Source of the DNA: Actinoplanes sp. DH11
GTDB taxonomy: Bacteria > Actinomycetota > Actinomycetes > Mycobacteriales > Micromonosporaceae
DNA: 64,000 nucleotides
Assembly (NCBI RefSeq): GCF_020873875.1
Contig: NZ_JAHWGU010000005.1
Coordinates: forward strand, 124,001 to 188,000
Reading direction: 5' to 3'
Below are positions 48,120-56,446 of this stretch, one piece after another. The notes under the pieces were generated by a model. That model was given only the letters and a program-made list of their open reading frames with translations. It was not told where the DNA came from and searched no databases. The position numbers and the translations under genes are program-made. Numbering within the stretch: the first letter of the stretch is position 1; the number at the start of each line of letters is the position of its first letter.

Positions 48120-48980
48120 TCAGCGTGGCATGCGGGCGATCACGTCGTTCCAGATCTGCTCGGGCCAGTCGTGGCCCACGCCGGGGTATTCCACGAGGTG
48201 GGCGCCGGGGATCTGGGCGGCCAGGTCACGGCCCGCGCTCGGCTTGAGCATCGGGTCGTCGGCGCCCGCGACGATCAGGGTGGGTGCGGTGACGGTGGAC
48301 AGGGGTGGCAGCTTCACGGCTCGGCCGGCGGCGAGGTGTCGCTGGGTGGTGCGCGGGTCGCGGGGGGCGCGGGTGTGGCTGAGTGTCGCTGCTTCGCGGA
48401 CCCATTGTTCGGGGAACGGGTGGCCGGGCGAGGCCTGCGCGCGGTAGATCGCGATCAGGTTGTCGATCTCCTGCTCGGGTGTGGTGGCCTTCGGTAGTTT
48501 GCGGAACTCGCGGAAGATGCCGAACTTGAGGTAGCGCAAGGTCTGCAGAACTCCCGCGGTGGCCGGGCTGCTCATGCAGAGGGTGAGGCCGCGCACCCGG
48601 TCGGGGTGCAGCAGGGCCATGGCCTGCGCGATCGCCGACGCGCCGCCCAGCACGTGGGCGTCGGACCAGCCGAGGGCGTCCATCACCGCGAGGCCGTCGG
48701 CGGCCATGTCGGCGATCGTGTAGAGGGGGCGGGTGCGGCCGAGCAGGGCCCGCCACGGGCTGCCGTCCGGCGGCTGCGGGTAGTGCGTGGAGAGGCCGGT
48801 GTCCCGGTTGTCGTAGCGGGCCACGTGGAAGCCGGCCTCGACCAGGCGCTCGCAGAACGCGTCGGGCCACCAGACCATCTGGTAGTCGAGCCCCAGGACG
48901 AGCAGTAGCGGCTCACCGGTCGTGCCGAAGGTCTCGTACGCGATCCTGGTGTCACCGTTCACGGCGTACTCGATGCCCAT
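48120..48980 (-). CDS. alpha/beta-fold hydrolase with degenerate nucleophile elbow
   Basis: The 286-residue protein has the fold and conserved segments LLLVLGLDYQMVWWP, VARYDNRDTGLSTHY, TLIVAGADDPML (acid) and PGVGHDWPEQIW (His). Where family members have GASMGG, it reads GGASAIAQ, so the Ser remains but the second Gly is Ile. It may still be active. The gene is divergent from a TetR regulator, and paired TetR-type operators lie between them, so its expression is probably under that regulator. Confidence 0.85.
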   Translation of the reverse strand: MGIEYAVNGDTRIAYETFGTTGEPLLLVLGLDYQMVWWPDAFCERLVEAGFHVARYDNRDTGLSTHYPQPPDGSPWRALLGRTRPLYTIADMAADGLAVMDALGWSDAHVLGGASAIAQAMALLHPDRVRGLTLCMSSPATAGVLQTLRYLKFGIFREFRKLPKATTPEQEIDNLIAIYRAQASPGHPFPEQWVREAATLSHTRAPRDPRTTQRHLAAGRAVKLPPLSTVTAPTLIVAGADDPMLKPSAGRDLAAQIPGAHLVEYPGVGHDWPEQIWNDVIARMPR

Positions 48981-49001
48981 GCCTGCCTCCCATTTTTTTT
49001 A

Positions 49002-49013
49002 ATGCGAACGCAT
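49002..49013. promoter_or_regulatory. TetR operator, site 1
   Basis: ATGCG-AA-CGCAT is a 12-bp dyad 21 bp upstream of the hydrolase start and near its promoter. It is paired with the reverse complement copy at 49041. Confidence 0.7.
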
Positions 49014-49040
49014 GATAACCGTGTACGGGCATCGATGGCA

Positions 49041-49052
49041 ATGCGTTCGCAT
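49041..49052. promoter_or_regulatory. TetR operator, site 2
   Basis: ATGCG-TT-CGCAT lies 16 bp before the TetR start. Two identical sites in a divergent promoter region point to joint autoregulation and hydrolase control. Confidence 0.7.
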
Positions 49053-49068
49053 GAGATAGATTCGGTGG

Positions 49069-49674
49069 GTGCCGAAGCTGGTCGATCACGAACAACGCCG
49101 CCGCCTCCTGACCGAAGCGGTCTTCGCCGTCATCAGCACGCAAGGGTTCGAGGCGGTGAGCCTGCGCGACGTCGCCCAGCAGGCCGGCGTCTCGATGGGC
49201 ACCGTGCAGCACTACTTCCCCACCAAGCAGCAGATGCTGTCGTTCGCCCTGTCCCACATGCGCGAACGCGTGCTGGCCCGGCTCCAGGCCACTGTGGGGG
49301 CGTTGCGGGAGCCGACGCGCCGCGATCTGATCCGGGCCGCTACCGCGGTGATGCTCCCGGTGGATCCGGCCGGCCGCGAGGAGGCGTGCGTGAACATCGC
49401 GTTCTTCTCTGCCGCTACCGTCACGCCGGCGTACGCCGAGCAGCTGCGCGACGGATACGGGCGCATCCTCGCGGTGTCGATCGCCAACTTCCGCGAGGCG
49501 GCTCGGCTGGGCGAACTGCGCGACGGGATCAATCCGGACGTGGAGGCACCCGCGCTCTACTTCCTCACCCAGGGGCTGATCGGCCCGATTCTCGTCGGCC
49601 TCTACCGCCCGGACGAGGCGCTGGCCCTCATCGATGCCCAGCTCGACCGGGTGTTCCGGCCGCCATCATCGTGA
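49069..49674 (+). CDS. TetR-family transcriptional regulator
   Basis: The 201-residue protein has an N-terminal TetR helix-turn-helix (about 10-60: RRRLLTEAVFAVISTQGFEAVSLRDVAQQAGVSMGTVQHYFPTKQQML) and a helical ligand-binding domain of the usual length. The GTG start lies very near the second operator and may be leaderless. It should repress itself and the divergent hydrolase until a ligand binds. Confidence 0.92.
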   Translation: MPKLVDHEQRRRLLTEAVFAVISTQGFEAVSLRDVAQQAGVSMGTVQHYFPTKQQMLSFALSHMRERVLARLQATVGALREPTRRDLIRAATAVMLPVDPAGREEACVNIAFFSAATVTPAYAEQLRDGYGRILAVSIANFREAARLGELRDGINPDVEAPALYFLTQGLIGPILVGLYRPDEALALIDAQLDRVFRPPSS

Positions 49675-49697
49675 GCTTCATGGCCCCGCGGGTCGGG

Positions 49698-50363
49698 TCA
49701 GTGGCGGGGGAGTACGCCCAGGAGGGTGGCGGTCAGGGCCAGCTTCAACTGGTCGTTCAGCTCCGGGTGAAGCGCGGCCAGGTCGGGTTCGGCCTCGTAG
49801 GCGGCCTGCAGGCTGGGCGGGGGCGTGCTGTAGGCGGACAGCGCGCCGGCCATGACCATGGTCTGCAGGCTGAACAGGGTGGCGTTCTCGCCCAGCTCGG
49901 GCAGGTACGTCCGGATCAGGGCGGTCATCGTCGCCAGGTGTTCCAGGGAGGCGCGCTTGTAGCGCGTCACGACCTCGACGGAGACGTTGTGCTCCAGCAC
50001 GCTGACCTGGGCGCCGAAGAGGTCGCACAACACCACCCGGCCGGCGAGTGAGCGGCTGAGGGTCTCGGCCACCGCTGTCGCCCGCCCGGCCATGGGCAGG
50101 TTCTCGTCGACGCCGGCGGCCAGGTCGACGGCCAGTTCGGTGAGCCATTCCCGCAGGAAGCGGTCCAGCAGTTCCAGCAGCACGGCCTCGCGGGACTCGA
50201 AGTAGCGCAGCACGTTCGGCTTCGCCAGGCCCACCCGGCGGCTGAGCTCGTTCAGGGTCACCGCGGCCACGGGCATCTCGTCGAGCATCGCCGCCGCCAT
50301 GTCGAGGATGGCCCGCCGGCGGATCTCCCGCTGCTCCTCGGTTCGCGCGCGCTGGAAAGTCAT
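49698..50363 (-). CDS. TetR-family transcriptional regulator
   Basis: The 221-residue protein has the TetR DNA-binding domain (about 15-65: RRAILDMAAAMLDEMPVAAVTLNELSRRVGLAKPNVLRYFESREAVL) and a longer helical C terminus of the kind seen in TetR_C-type proteins. It is divergent from the SDR gene across a perfect 23-bp palindrome, so it almost certainly controls that gene and itself. The ATG at 50363 is preferred to GTG 50369. It is convergent with the preceding TetR gene. Confidence 0.92.
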   Translation of the reverse strand: MTFQRARTEEQREIRRRAILDMAAAMLDEMPVAAVTLNELSRRVGLAKPNVLRYFESREAVLLELLDRFLREWLTELAVDLAAGVDENLPMAGRATAVAETLSRSLAGRVVLCDLFGAQVSVLEHNVSVEVVTRYKRASLEHLATMTALIRTYLPELGENATLFSLQTMVMAGALSAYSTPPPSLQAAYEAEPDLAALHPELNDQLKLALTATLLGVLPRH

Positions 50364-50388
50364 GATCACCAGCCTAACTTAGGTACCG

Positions 50389-50411
50389 GCGGTACGTTGA
50401 CAACGTACCGC
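50389..50411. promoter_or_regulatory. 23-bp perfect palindromic operator
   Basis: GCGGTACGTTG, a central A, and CAACGTACCGC form an 11-1-11 palindrome between the TetR gene (starts 50363) and the SDR gene (starts 50472). Extra GGTAC half-sites lie at 50382 and near 50445. Confidence 0.85.
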
Positions 50412-50471
50412 TAGTACTTTAGCGTTTCCGGCAGAAGATACCTTCGGTACGTTATTAGATGGGAGCCTGAC

Positions 50472-51428
50472 ATGGGCGAGAAGTGGACGACGGCGAGCAT
50501 TCCGGGTCAGCGCGGGCGGGTGGCCGTGGTCACCGGGGCCAACACCGGGCTGGGATATGAGACCGCCAAGGCGCTCGCCGAGCGCGGGGCCTCCGTGGTG
50601 CTGGCCGTGCGCGACGTCGCGAAAGGTGAGCGGGCCGCGGCCCGGATGACCGGCGACGTGACAGTGCAGGCACTGGACCTGACCTCGCTCGACTCCGTCC
50701 GGACCGCGGCGGCGGCGCTGCGGTCCCGGTTCCACCGGATCGACCTGCTGATCAACAACGCCGGTGTCATGTACACCCCGGAGCAGCGCACCCGGGACGG
50801 CTTCGAAATGCAGTTCGGCACCAACCACCTCGGCCACTTCGCGCTCACCGGGCTCCTGCTGGACCTGATGCTGCCGGTGCCCGGCTCCCGCGTGGTGACG
50901 GTCAGCAGCACCGGCCACCGCATCCGGGCCGGCATTCACTTCGACGACCTGCAGTGGGAGCGGTCGTACAGCAGGATCGGCGCCTACGGCCAGTCCAAGC
51001 TGGCCAACCTGATGTTCACCTACGAGTTGCAGCGCCGGCTCGCCACGCACGGCACCACCGTCGCGGTGGCCGCGCACCCCGGCATGTCCAGCACCGAACT
51101 CACCCGCAACACCCCCGCGGCCCTCCGGCTCCCGATCACCTGGCTCGCGCCGCTGATCACCCAGACGCCGGCGATGGGGGCGCTGCCGACCCTGCGCGCC
51201 GCCACCGATCCCGCCGTGCTGGGCGGCCAGTACTACGGACCCGGTGGACGCTACGAGGTCAAGGGCCACCCCCGGCTGGTCACCTCCAGCCCGGCGTCGT
51301 ACGAGGTGGCCGTACAGCAGCGGTTGTGGGCCGTCTCCGAAGATCTCACCGGGGTGACGTTCCCCGAGCTCCAGCCGATCTCCGCCGGGTCCGCCGTCGC
51401 GAGGTGCTCGATGCCGAGCCGGCGGTAG
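50472..51428 (+). CDS. short-chain dehydrogenase/reductase (retinol dehydrogenase-like)
   Basis: GGGAG stands six bases before the ATG. The 318-residue enzyme has TGANTGLGYE (cofactor loop), NNAGVM, VVTVSSTGHRI (catalytic Ser) and YGQSKLAN (Tyr/Lys). It is an NADP-type classical SDR of the oxidoreductase/retinol dehydrogenase branch; its substrate is unknown. The last 30 residues show a change of character (AVARCSMPSRR), and the gene runs into a remnant of a different gene just downstream. Confidence 0.9.
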   Translation: MGEKWTTASIPGQRGRVAVVTGANTGLGYETAKALAERGASVVLAVRDVAKGERAAARMTGDVTVQALDLTSLDSVRTAAAALRSRFHRIDLLINNAGVMYTPEQRTRDGFEMQFGTNHLGHFALTGLLLDLMLPVPGSRVVTVSSTGHRIRAGIHFDDLQWERSYSRIGAYGQSKLANLMFTYELQRRLATHGTTVAVAAHPGMSSTELTRNTPAALRLPITWLAPLITQTPAMGALPTLRAATDPAVLGGQYYGPGGRYEVKGHPRLVTSSPASYEVAVQQRLWAVSEDLTGVTFPELQPISAGSAVARCSMPSRR

Positions 51429-51538
51429 CGGTCCCGGTCGGCTTCACGACGTTCCCCGGCGAGATCTGGGCCGCCCCGCGCAGCTGGGTGGAGGCGGTCT
51501 ACCCCGGCCTGGCCTACTTCACCGAGGCTGCGCCGGTA
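51404..51538 (+). pseudogene. C-terminal remnant of an epoxide hydrolase gene
   Basis: In a frame different from the SDR, the sequence reads VPVGFTTFPGEIWAAPRSWVEAVYPGLAYFTE. This is the conserved C-terminal region of EHN-type epoxide hydrolases (PVGVAxFPGEIxxPPRSWVERxYPNLxxW) just before the catalytic-His segment. No start or other domain is present. It overlaps the 3' end of the SDR gene, suggesting that a deletion fused the two ends. Confidence 0.65.
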
Positions 51539-51560
51539 ACGGCGCAGCGGGCGGGAAGGG

Positions 51561-52106
51561 TCAGGCGCCGGCGCGGACGACGTCGTACGTCGCCGTCACG
51601 AAGGCGGCGTTCCGCGCCGTCTCCCGCAGGCGCAGGTCGAGGCGCCGGGGGAGCAGGGGTGCGCCGGCGCCGAGAGTCACCGGTGCGTAACTCACCATGA
51701 CCTCGTCGAGAAGCCCGGCGTCGGCGAACTGGCCGATCAGGTCGCCGCCGCCGACGAGGAAGAGGTTCTTGCCCTTCGCGGCCTCGACCGCTTCCGCGTG
51801 GACGGCGGTGACCGGGGCACTGGTGAAACGGACGTCGGCGCCGGCGGGTGCGGCCAGGTCGCGGTGGGTGAAGACCCACGACGGCTGGGTGTACGGCCAG
51901 CCCTCGCCGCTGCCGGCCTGGTGCTTCAGCACCCACTCGTACGTCGTCGCCCCCATCAGCACCGCACCGACGCCGTCGATGAACGCGTCGTAGTTCATCG
52001 GCCCGTGCTGGTCGATGTCCTGTTTGAGCAGCCAGTCCAGGGAGTGGTGTTCGTCCGCGATGAACCCGTCGAGGGTGCACGCCACGTAGTAGACGGTTCG
52101 AGTCAT
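51561..52106 (-). CDS. dihydrofolate reductase-family (RibD C-terminal-like) protein
   Basis: The 181-residue protein has the DHFR/RibD fold: VYYVACTLDGFIADEHHSLDWLLKQD, GAVLMGATTYEWVL and NLFLVGGGDLIGQFADAGLLDEVMVSY. Such stand-alone proteins reduce pteridine- or pyrimidine-like substrates, or act on small aldehydes; the substrate is unknown. It is coupled to the AraC-DinB gene (ATGA overlap), so it is probably expressed under that regulator. Confidence 0.88.
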   Translation of the reverse strand: MTRTVYYVACTLDGFIADEHHSLDWLLKQDIDQHGPMNYDAFIDGVGAVLMGATTYEWVLKHQAGSGEGWPYTQPSWVFTHRDLAAPAGADVRFTSAPVTAVHAEAVEAAKGKNLFLVGGGDLIGQFADAGLLDEVMVSYAPVTLGAGAPLLPRRLDLRLRETARNAAFVTATYDVVRAGA

Positions 52107-53044
52107 GGCAGTTCGTCTCCTGTCGTTTCCTCATTGCGATGACGGCGCAGCCAGGTGATCGGGTCGCCCGGCCCCACCCGGTGACCGGCGGCGCGCAGCA
52201 TGTGCCGCACCAGTTGGCGGCGGTGCGCGGAGAAGGTCAGTACGTGCGCGACGACGCTGCTCATCACGAAGCTCTCCGGCGGGTCGCACAACGCATCGAT
52301 CAGCCGGTCGCCCCACGCGCCCCGTGCGTCCAGGTCGCGGACCATCGCGAGCCAGGCACCGGCGACGGCGTCGTGCCGTTCGACGAGTTCCGCGACGGCA
52401 GGACGTGCGGTGTGCGCCGGTGTGTCCCGGCCGTCGATCGAGGCCAGCCACGTCTCCTTGGTCCGGACGAGATGGCACAGGACGTCGCCGACGGTCTCCT
52501 CCGGGCCGTCCCATTCGAGAACCACGGTGCCGGGCAGGCGTACCTCTCGCAGCTCCGCCTCGGTGAGCCGCCGGGCGTACTCCAGGAGGGCGTCCGTGTC
52601 CTCCAGATCGTGGCGGACGAGCTGCTCGGTGAGCGGGTTCGTCGCGTGCTCGTTCGCGTCCACCCACAGGGAGAGCGGCGGATGGAAGTGGATGCCGTTC
52701 GGCGCCGGCAGCCAGTGCCGTTCCGCGGGCCGGCTCGGCGGGTGCCCGAAGGCCCGCGAGTAGGCCCGCGAGAAACCCTCGGCCGAGTCGTACCCGGCCG
52801 CCCACGCCGCCTCGGTCACCGACGATCCGTGCTTCAGCTGCCAGGCCGCGCGTTCCAGCAGCACCCGGCGGCGCATGGCCACGGGTGCCTCGCCGGTGCC
52901 GCGGGAGAGCATGCGGCTGAAATGAAAGGATGAGGCGTACGCGTCCCCGGCCATGTCGTCCAGCGAGCGAGCCCCGCCGTCGTGGTCCTCGGCGAGCACC
53001 GCGTCGAGCAATTCTCGAAGCCGATCCCGGCCAACGTTCGTCAC
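52103..53044 (-). CDS. AraC helix-turn-helix fused to a DinB-like domain
   Basis: The N-terminal domain (about 3-105) is AraC-type: ASSFHFSRMLSRGTGEAPVAMRRRVLLERAAWQL and SVTEAAWAAGYDSAEGFSRAYSRAFGHPP. The C-terminal domain (about 150-300) is a DinB-type four-helix bundle with metal-site His in LCHLVRTKETWL, VVAHVLTFSAHRRQLVRHML. The fusion suggests a regulator that binds a metal or thiol adduct. The GTG at 53044 is chosen; ATG 53170 would add 42 residues. It overlaps the DHFR-like gene by 4 bp. Confidence 0.85.
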   Translation of the reverse strand: MTNVGRDRLRELLDAVLAEDHDGGARSLDDMAGDAYASSFHFSRMLSRGTGEAPVAMRRRVLLERAAWQLKHGSSVTEAAWAAGYDSAEGFSRAYSRAFGHPPSRPAERHWLPAPNGIHFHPPLSLWVDANEHATNPLTEQLVRHDLEDTDALLEYARRLTEAELREVRLPGTVVLEWDGPEETVGDVLCHLVRTKETWLASIDGRDTPAHTARPAVAELVERHDAVAGAWLAMVRDLDARGAWGDRLIDALCDPPESFVMSSVVAHVLTFSAHRRQLVRHMLRAAGHRVGPGDPITWLRRHRNEETTGDELP

Positions 53045-53359
53045 CGCTGAATTGTCACGCCCGGAGCCGTCCGCGGACCTGACCGTTCTTGCTTCCTTCC
53101 GCCCGGTCGCCGGCCCGAGGTGTCGAGCCGCGCGGACGGGGAACGTTTTGTCGCAGGGCAGGTCGCTCATCGCCGTTCGTGGCGCTGTGGCGTCCCGATT
53201 CCCCCGTACGCGGTTCGCATAACCGGGCGAGAGCGACCTGTGCCCCCTGCAACGAGATCAATGCTCACCGCCGGACCTTGTACGAAGCATGCGAGACTCG
53301 TGACGGTCCTTGTGGATTTCTTGAATCGCCTGGTCGGATGACGGACGTACGGAGGTCAG
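53045..53359. other. gene-free interval, no clear feature
   Basis: This stretch separates the AraC-DinB gene from the divergent AfsR-like gene. An upstream extension of the AraC-DinB frame to 53170 is the only coding possibility. No palindromes of more than 8 bp or repeats were seen. Confidence 0.4.
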
Positions 53360-56300
53360 TTGGCGGCGGAGTTCGGTGTGCTCGGCGTGGTGGAGGCCCG
53401 GATCGGCGGCCGGTCCGTCGACCTCGGTCATGCCCGGCAGCGGACCGTGCTGAGCGTGCTGCTCGTGGCGGCGGGCCGTCCGGTCACAGTGGACCAGCTG
53501 ATGGACCGGGTGTGGGGCGAGCGCGCACCGCAGCGGGCCGCCGGCGCGCTCTACAGCTACCTGTCGCGGCTGCGGGGCGCCGTCGCGGACGCGGCCGGGG
53601 TGGAGATCCGGCGGGAGCCCGGTGGCTACCTGCTCACCGTGGATCCGCAGACCGTGGACCTGCACCGGTTCCGCCGGCTGATGACGCAGGCCCGGGCGGC
53701 CGAGCCGGACCGCTCGGCGGCCGACCTGATCGGGCAGGCGCTGGGGCTGTGGCGCGGCGATCCGTTCGCCGGCCTGGACACGCCGTGGCTGGCCGCGACG
53801 CGGCGCACGCTGCTGGACGAACGGTTCGCCGCCGAACTGGACCGCAACGACGTGCTGCTCCGGCTGGGCCGGCACGGCGAGTTGCTGCCGGCGCTCGCCG
53901 CCGCCGTCGCCGAGCATCCGCTTGACGAGCGGCTGGCCGGGCAGGCGATGCTCGCGCTCTACCGGTGCGGGCGCCAGGCCGACGCGGACGAGCAGTACCG
54001 GCGGATCCGGCACCGCCTCGCCGACGAACTCGGCAGCGACCCGGGCGCCGCCCTGCGCCGGCTGCACGAGCAGATCCTCGCCGCCGATCCCGCGCTCGCC
54101 GGCCCGGTGCCCGCCGGCGGTACAGCGGTGTCCGGCAGCACAGCGGTGTCCGGCAGCACAGCGGTGGCCGCCGGCAGCGCAGCGGTCTCCGGCGCGCCAC
54201 CGGCCGCCGCCGTGCCGGTGCCCTCGCAACTGCCCGCGGACGTGCGGGCCTTCACCGGGCGCACCGGGGAACTCGCCGCGCTGGATCGCCTGCTTGCGCC
54301 GGACGGTGACGAGCCGCCGCTGACGGTGGCGCTGCTGTCCGGCACGGCCGGGGTCGGCAAGTCGGCGCTGGCGGTGCGGTGGGCGCACCGGGTGCGCAAC
54401 GCCTTCCCCGACGGGCAGCTGTACGTGAACCTGCGCGGCTACGACGCCGAGCAGCCGGTGTCGGTGGCGGACGCGCTGGCCGGGTTCCTCACCGCCCTCG
54501 GCGTCCGCGGGCCGGAGATCCCGCCGGGCACCGACGAGCGGGCCGGCCGGTACCGGTCCGAGCTCACCGGCCGGCGGATGCTGGTGCTGCTGGACAACGC
54601 GTCCTCGGTGGAGCAGGTGCGCCCGCTGCTGCCCGGCACCGGCTCCTGCCTCGTGCTGATCACCAGCCGTGACTCACTGCCCGGCATGGTGGCCGTGCAC
54701 GGCGCCGAGCGGGTCAACCTGGACCTGCTCCCGGTGGCGGACGCGGTGGGGTTGCTGCGCAAGCTGATCGGCGCCCGGGTGGACCGGGAGCCGGCCGCAG
54801 CCGGTGAGCTGGCGGCGGCGTGCGCCCGGCTGCCCCTGGCGCTGCGGATCGCCGCCGAACTGGCCGCGGAGCGCGCCGACGTGCCACTTGCCGAACTCGT
54901 CGCCGAAGTGGGCGACCACCAGGTGCGGCTGGATCTGCTGGACGCGGGCGGCGACCCGCGCGCGGAGGTCCGGGCGGTGTTCTCCTGGTCCTACCAGAAC
55001 CTGCCCGCCGACGTGGCCCGGGCGTTCCGGCTGTTCGGGCTGCATCCGGGCGAGACCGCGCACGTGGACGCGGTGGCGGCGCTGATCGGTGCCGGCCCCG
55101 GCGAGGCGCGGCGCCTGCTGGGCGTGCTGGCCCGGGCCAGCCTGGTGCAGGCGGGGCGCGGCGGCCGGTACGGCATGCACGACCTGCTCCGGGCGTACGC
55201 CGCGGAGCTCTCCGCCGGGCACGACGCCGAGCCGGACCGGCACGCCGCACGCACCCGCCTGTTCGACCACTACCTCGCCGGTGCCGGCACGGCGATGGCC
55301 GCCCTCTACCCGGACGGCGCGCCGCCGGCCGGTGGGGCGCCGTCCGGCCCGGCGCCGGCTTCTGACCCGGACGCGGCGCGGGCCTGGATCGAGGCGGAAC
55401 GGCCCAACCTGGCCGCGGTCTGCACGTACGGCGCGGCGCACGGCTTCCCCCGGCACACCATCGCCCTCGCCGGGACGCTGTTCCGCTACCTCGACGCGGG
55501 TGGGCCGGTCGCCGAGGCGGTGACCGTGACCGCGTCGGCCGTGTCGGCGGCCCGGGCCGTGGGTGCCCGCGACGCGCAGGCGCGGGCGCTCTCCGACCTG
55601 GGCCGGCTGCACCGGCGGCAGGGGCGGCTGCACGAGGCGGCCGCGACCTACCGGCAGGCGCTGGCGCTCTACGCGGACCTCGGCGAGCGCGCCGCCGAGG
55701 CGCTGGTGCTGCGCAACCTGGGCAGTGTGGACTGGCGGCTCGGCGACTACCGGGCGGCGGCGGACCACTACCGGCGGGCCGGGACGCTGCACGGCGAGCT
55801 CGGCGACGACGCCGGCCGGGCCGACGCGCTGGTCCGGCTCGGGCTGGTCGACGCGCGGCTGGGCGACGAGGCGCAGGCGGCGCGGCGGTTCGGTGCCGCC
55901 CTGGAGCTGTACGGCGTGCTCGGCGACCGGTTCAGCGAGGCGTACGTGATGTCCCTGCTCGCCCGGTTGCCGCACCGCCCGGCGCCGCTCGACCGGGCCG
56001 CCGGTCACCTGGAACAGAGCCTTGCCGAGGTCAGGCGCGCGGGCGACCGGACCGCGGAGGCGTACGCCCTGACCGATCTGGCCGCCGTGCACGCCCGCCT
56101 GGGCCGCCTCGCCGAGGCCGCCGCCGACCTGCGTGGCGCTCTGGTGCTGTTGCGGCGGATCGGGGACCGGGCCAGCGAGGCGGAGGCGCTCAACGACCTC
56201 GGCCAGGTGCTGCGCGCCGCCGGGGACGCCGCCGAGGCGCGCAACCAGCACGGTCAGGCGCTGGCGCTGGCGCAGGAGATCAGCGACCGGTACGAGCAGG

Positions 56301-56446
56301 CGCGCGCCCACGACGGCCTCGCCGCGGCGGTGCGGGACACCGGCGACCTCGACGGTGCGGAGTCGCATCTGGACAGCGCCCGGCGGATCTTCGCCGACCT
56401 CGCGGTCCCCGCCGCACCCCTGATCGACGTCGCACCGGGCCGGTGA
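53360..56446 (+). CDS. AfsR/SARP-type STAND regulator (wHTH-BTAD-NB-ARC-TPR)
   Basis: TTG start with GGAGG five bases upstream. The 1028-residue protein has an OmpR-type winged helix (about 1-95), a BTAD domain (about 100-240), a short Ser/Thr/Ala repeat linker, an NB-ARC ATPase with P-loop GTAGVGKS (about 329-336) and LVLITSRDSLPG sensor, and about eight TPR units (690-1010) with LHEAAATYRQALALY-type helices. AfsR-like proteins are ATP-controlled transcription activators of secondary metabolism. No biosynthetic cluster is adjacent. The stop directly abuts the stop of the SLOG gene, so the two are convergent with no gap. Confidence 0.92.
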   Translation: MAAEFGVLGVVEARIGGRSVDLGHARQRTVLSVLLVAAGRPVTVDQLMDRVWGERAPQRAAGALYSYLSRLRGAVADAAGVEIRREPGGYLLTVDPQTVDLHRFRRLMTQARAAEPDRSAADLIGQALGLWRGDPFAGLDTPWLAATRRTLLDERFAAELDRNDVLLRLGRHGELLPALAAAVAEHPLDERLAGQAMLALYRCGRQADADEQYRRIRHRLADELGSDPGAALRRLHEQILAADPALAGPVPAGGTAVSGSTAVSGSTAVAAGSAAVSGAPPAAAVPVPSQLPADVRAFTGRTGELAALDRLLAPDGDEPPLTVALLSGTAGVGKSALAVRWAHRVRNAFPDGQLYVNLRGYDAEQPVSVADALAGFLTALGVRGPEIPPGTDERAGRYRSELTGRRMLVLLDNASSVEQVRPLLPGTGSCLVLITSRDSLPGMVAVHGAERVNLDLLPVADAVGLLRKLIGARVDREPAAAGELAAACARLPLALRIAAELAAERADVPLAELVAEVGDHQVRLDLLDAGGDPRAEVRAVFSWSYQNLPADVARAFRLFGLHPGETAHVDAVAALIGAGPGEARRLLGVLARASLVQAGRGGRYGMHDLLRAYAAELSAGHDAEPDRHAARTRLFDHYLAGAGTAMAALYPDGAPPAGGAPSGPAPASDPDAARAWIEAERPNLAAVCTYGAAHGFPRHTIALAGTLFRYLDAGGPVAEAVTVTASAVSAARAVGARDAQARALSDLGRLHRRQGRLHEAAATYRQALALYADLGERAAEALVLRNLGSVDWRLGDYRAAADHYRRAGTLHGELGDDAGRADALVRLGLVDARLGDEAQAARRFGAALELYGVLGDRFSEAYVMSLLARLPHRPAPLDRAAGHLEQSLAEVRRAGDRTAEAYALTDLAAVHARLGRLAEAAADLRGALVLLRRIGDRASEAEALNDLGQVLRAAGDAAEARNQHGQALALAQEISDRYEQARAHDGLAAAVRDTGDLDGAESHLDSARRIFADLAVPAAPLIDVAPGR
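54115..54200 (+). repeat. in-frame repeat in AfsR-like linker
   Basis: About four copies of an 18-bp unit encode the STAVSG motif between the BTAD and NB-ARC domains. Probably slippage in a flexible linker. Confidence 0.65.

Noticed and set aside
53089..53925. Plus-strand frame upstream of the AfsR-like gene
   Set aside because: It lies in another frame of the AfsR-like gene start and becomes Arg/Gly-rich without motifs. The TTG with GGAGG at 53360 is the better start.
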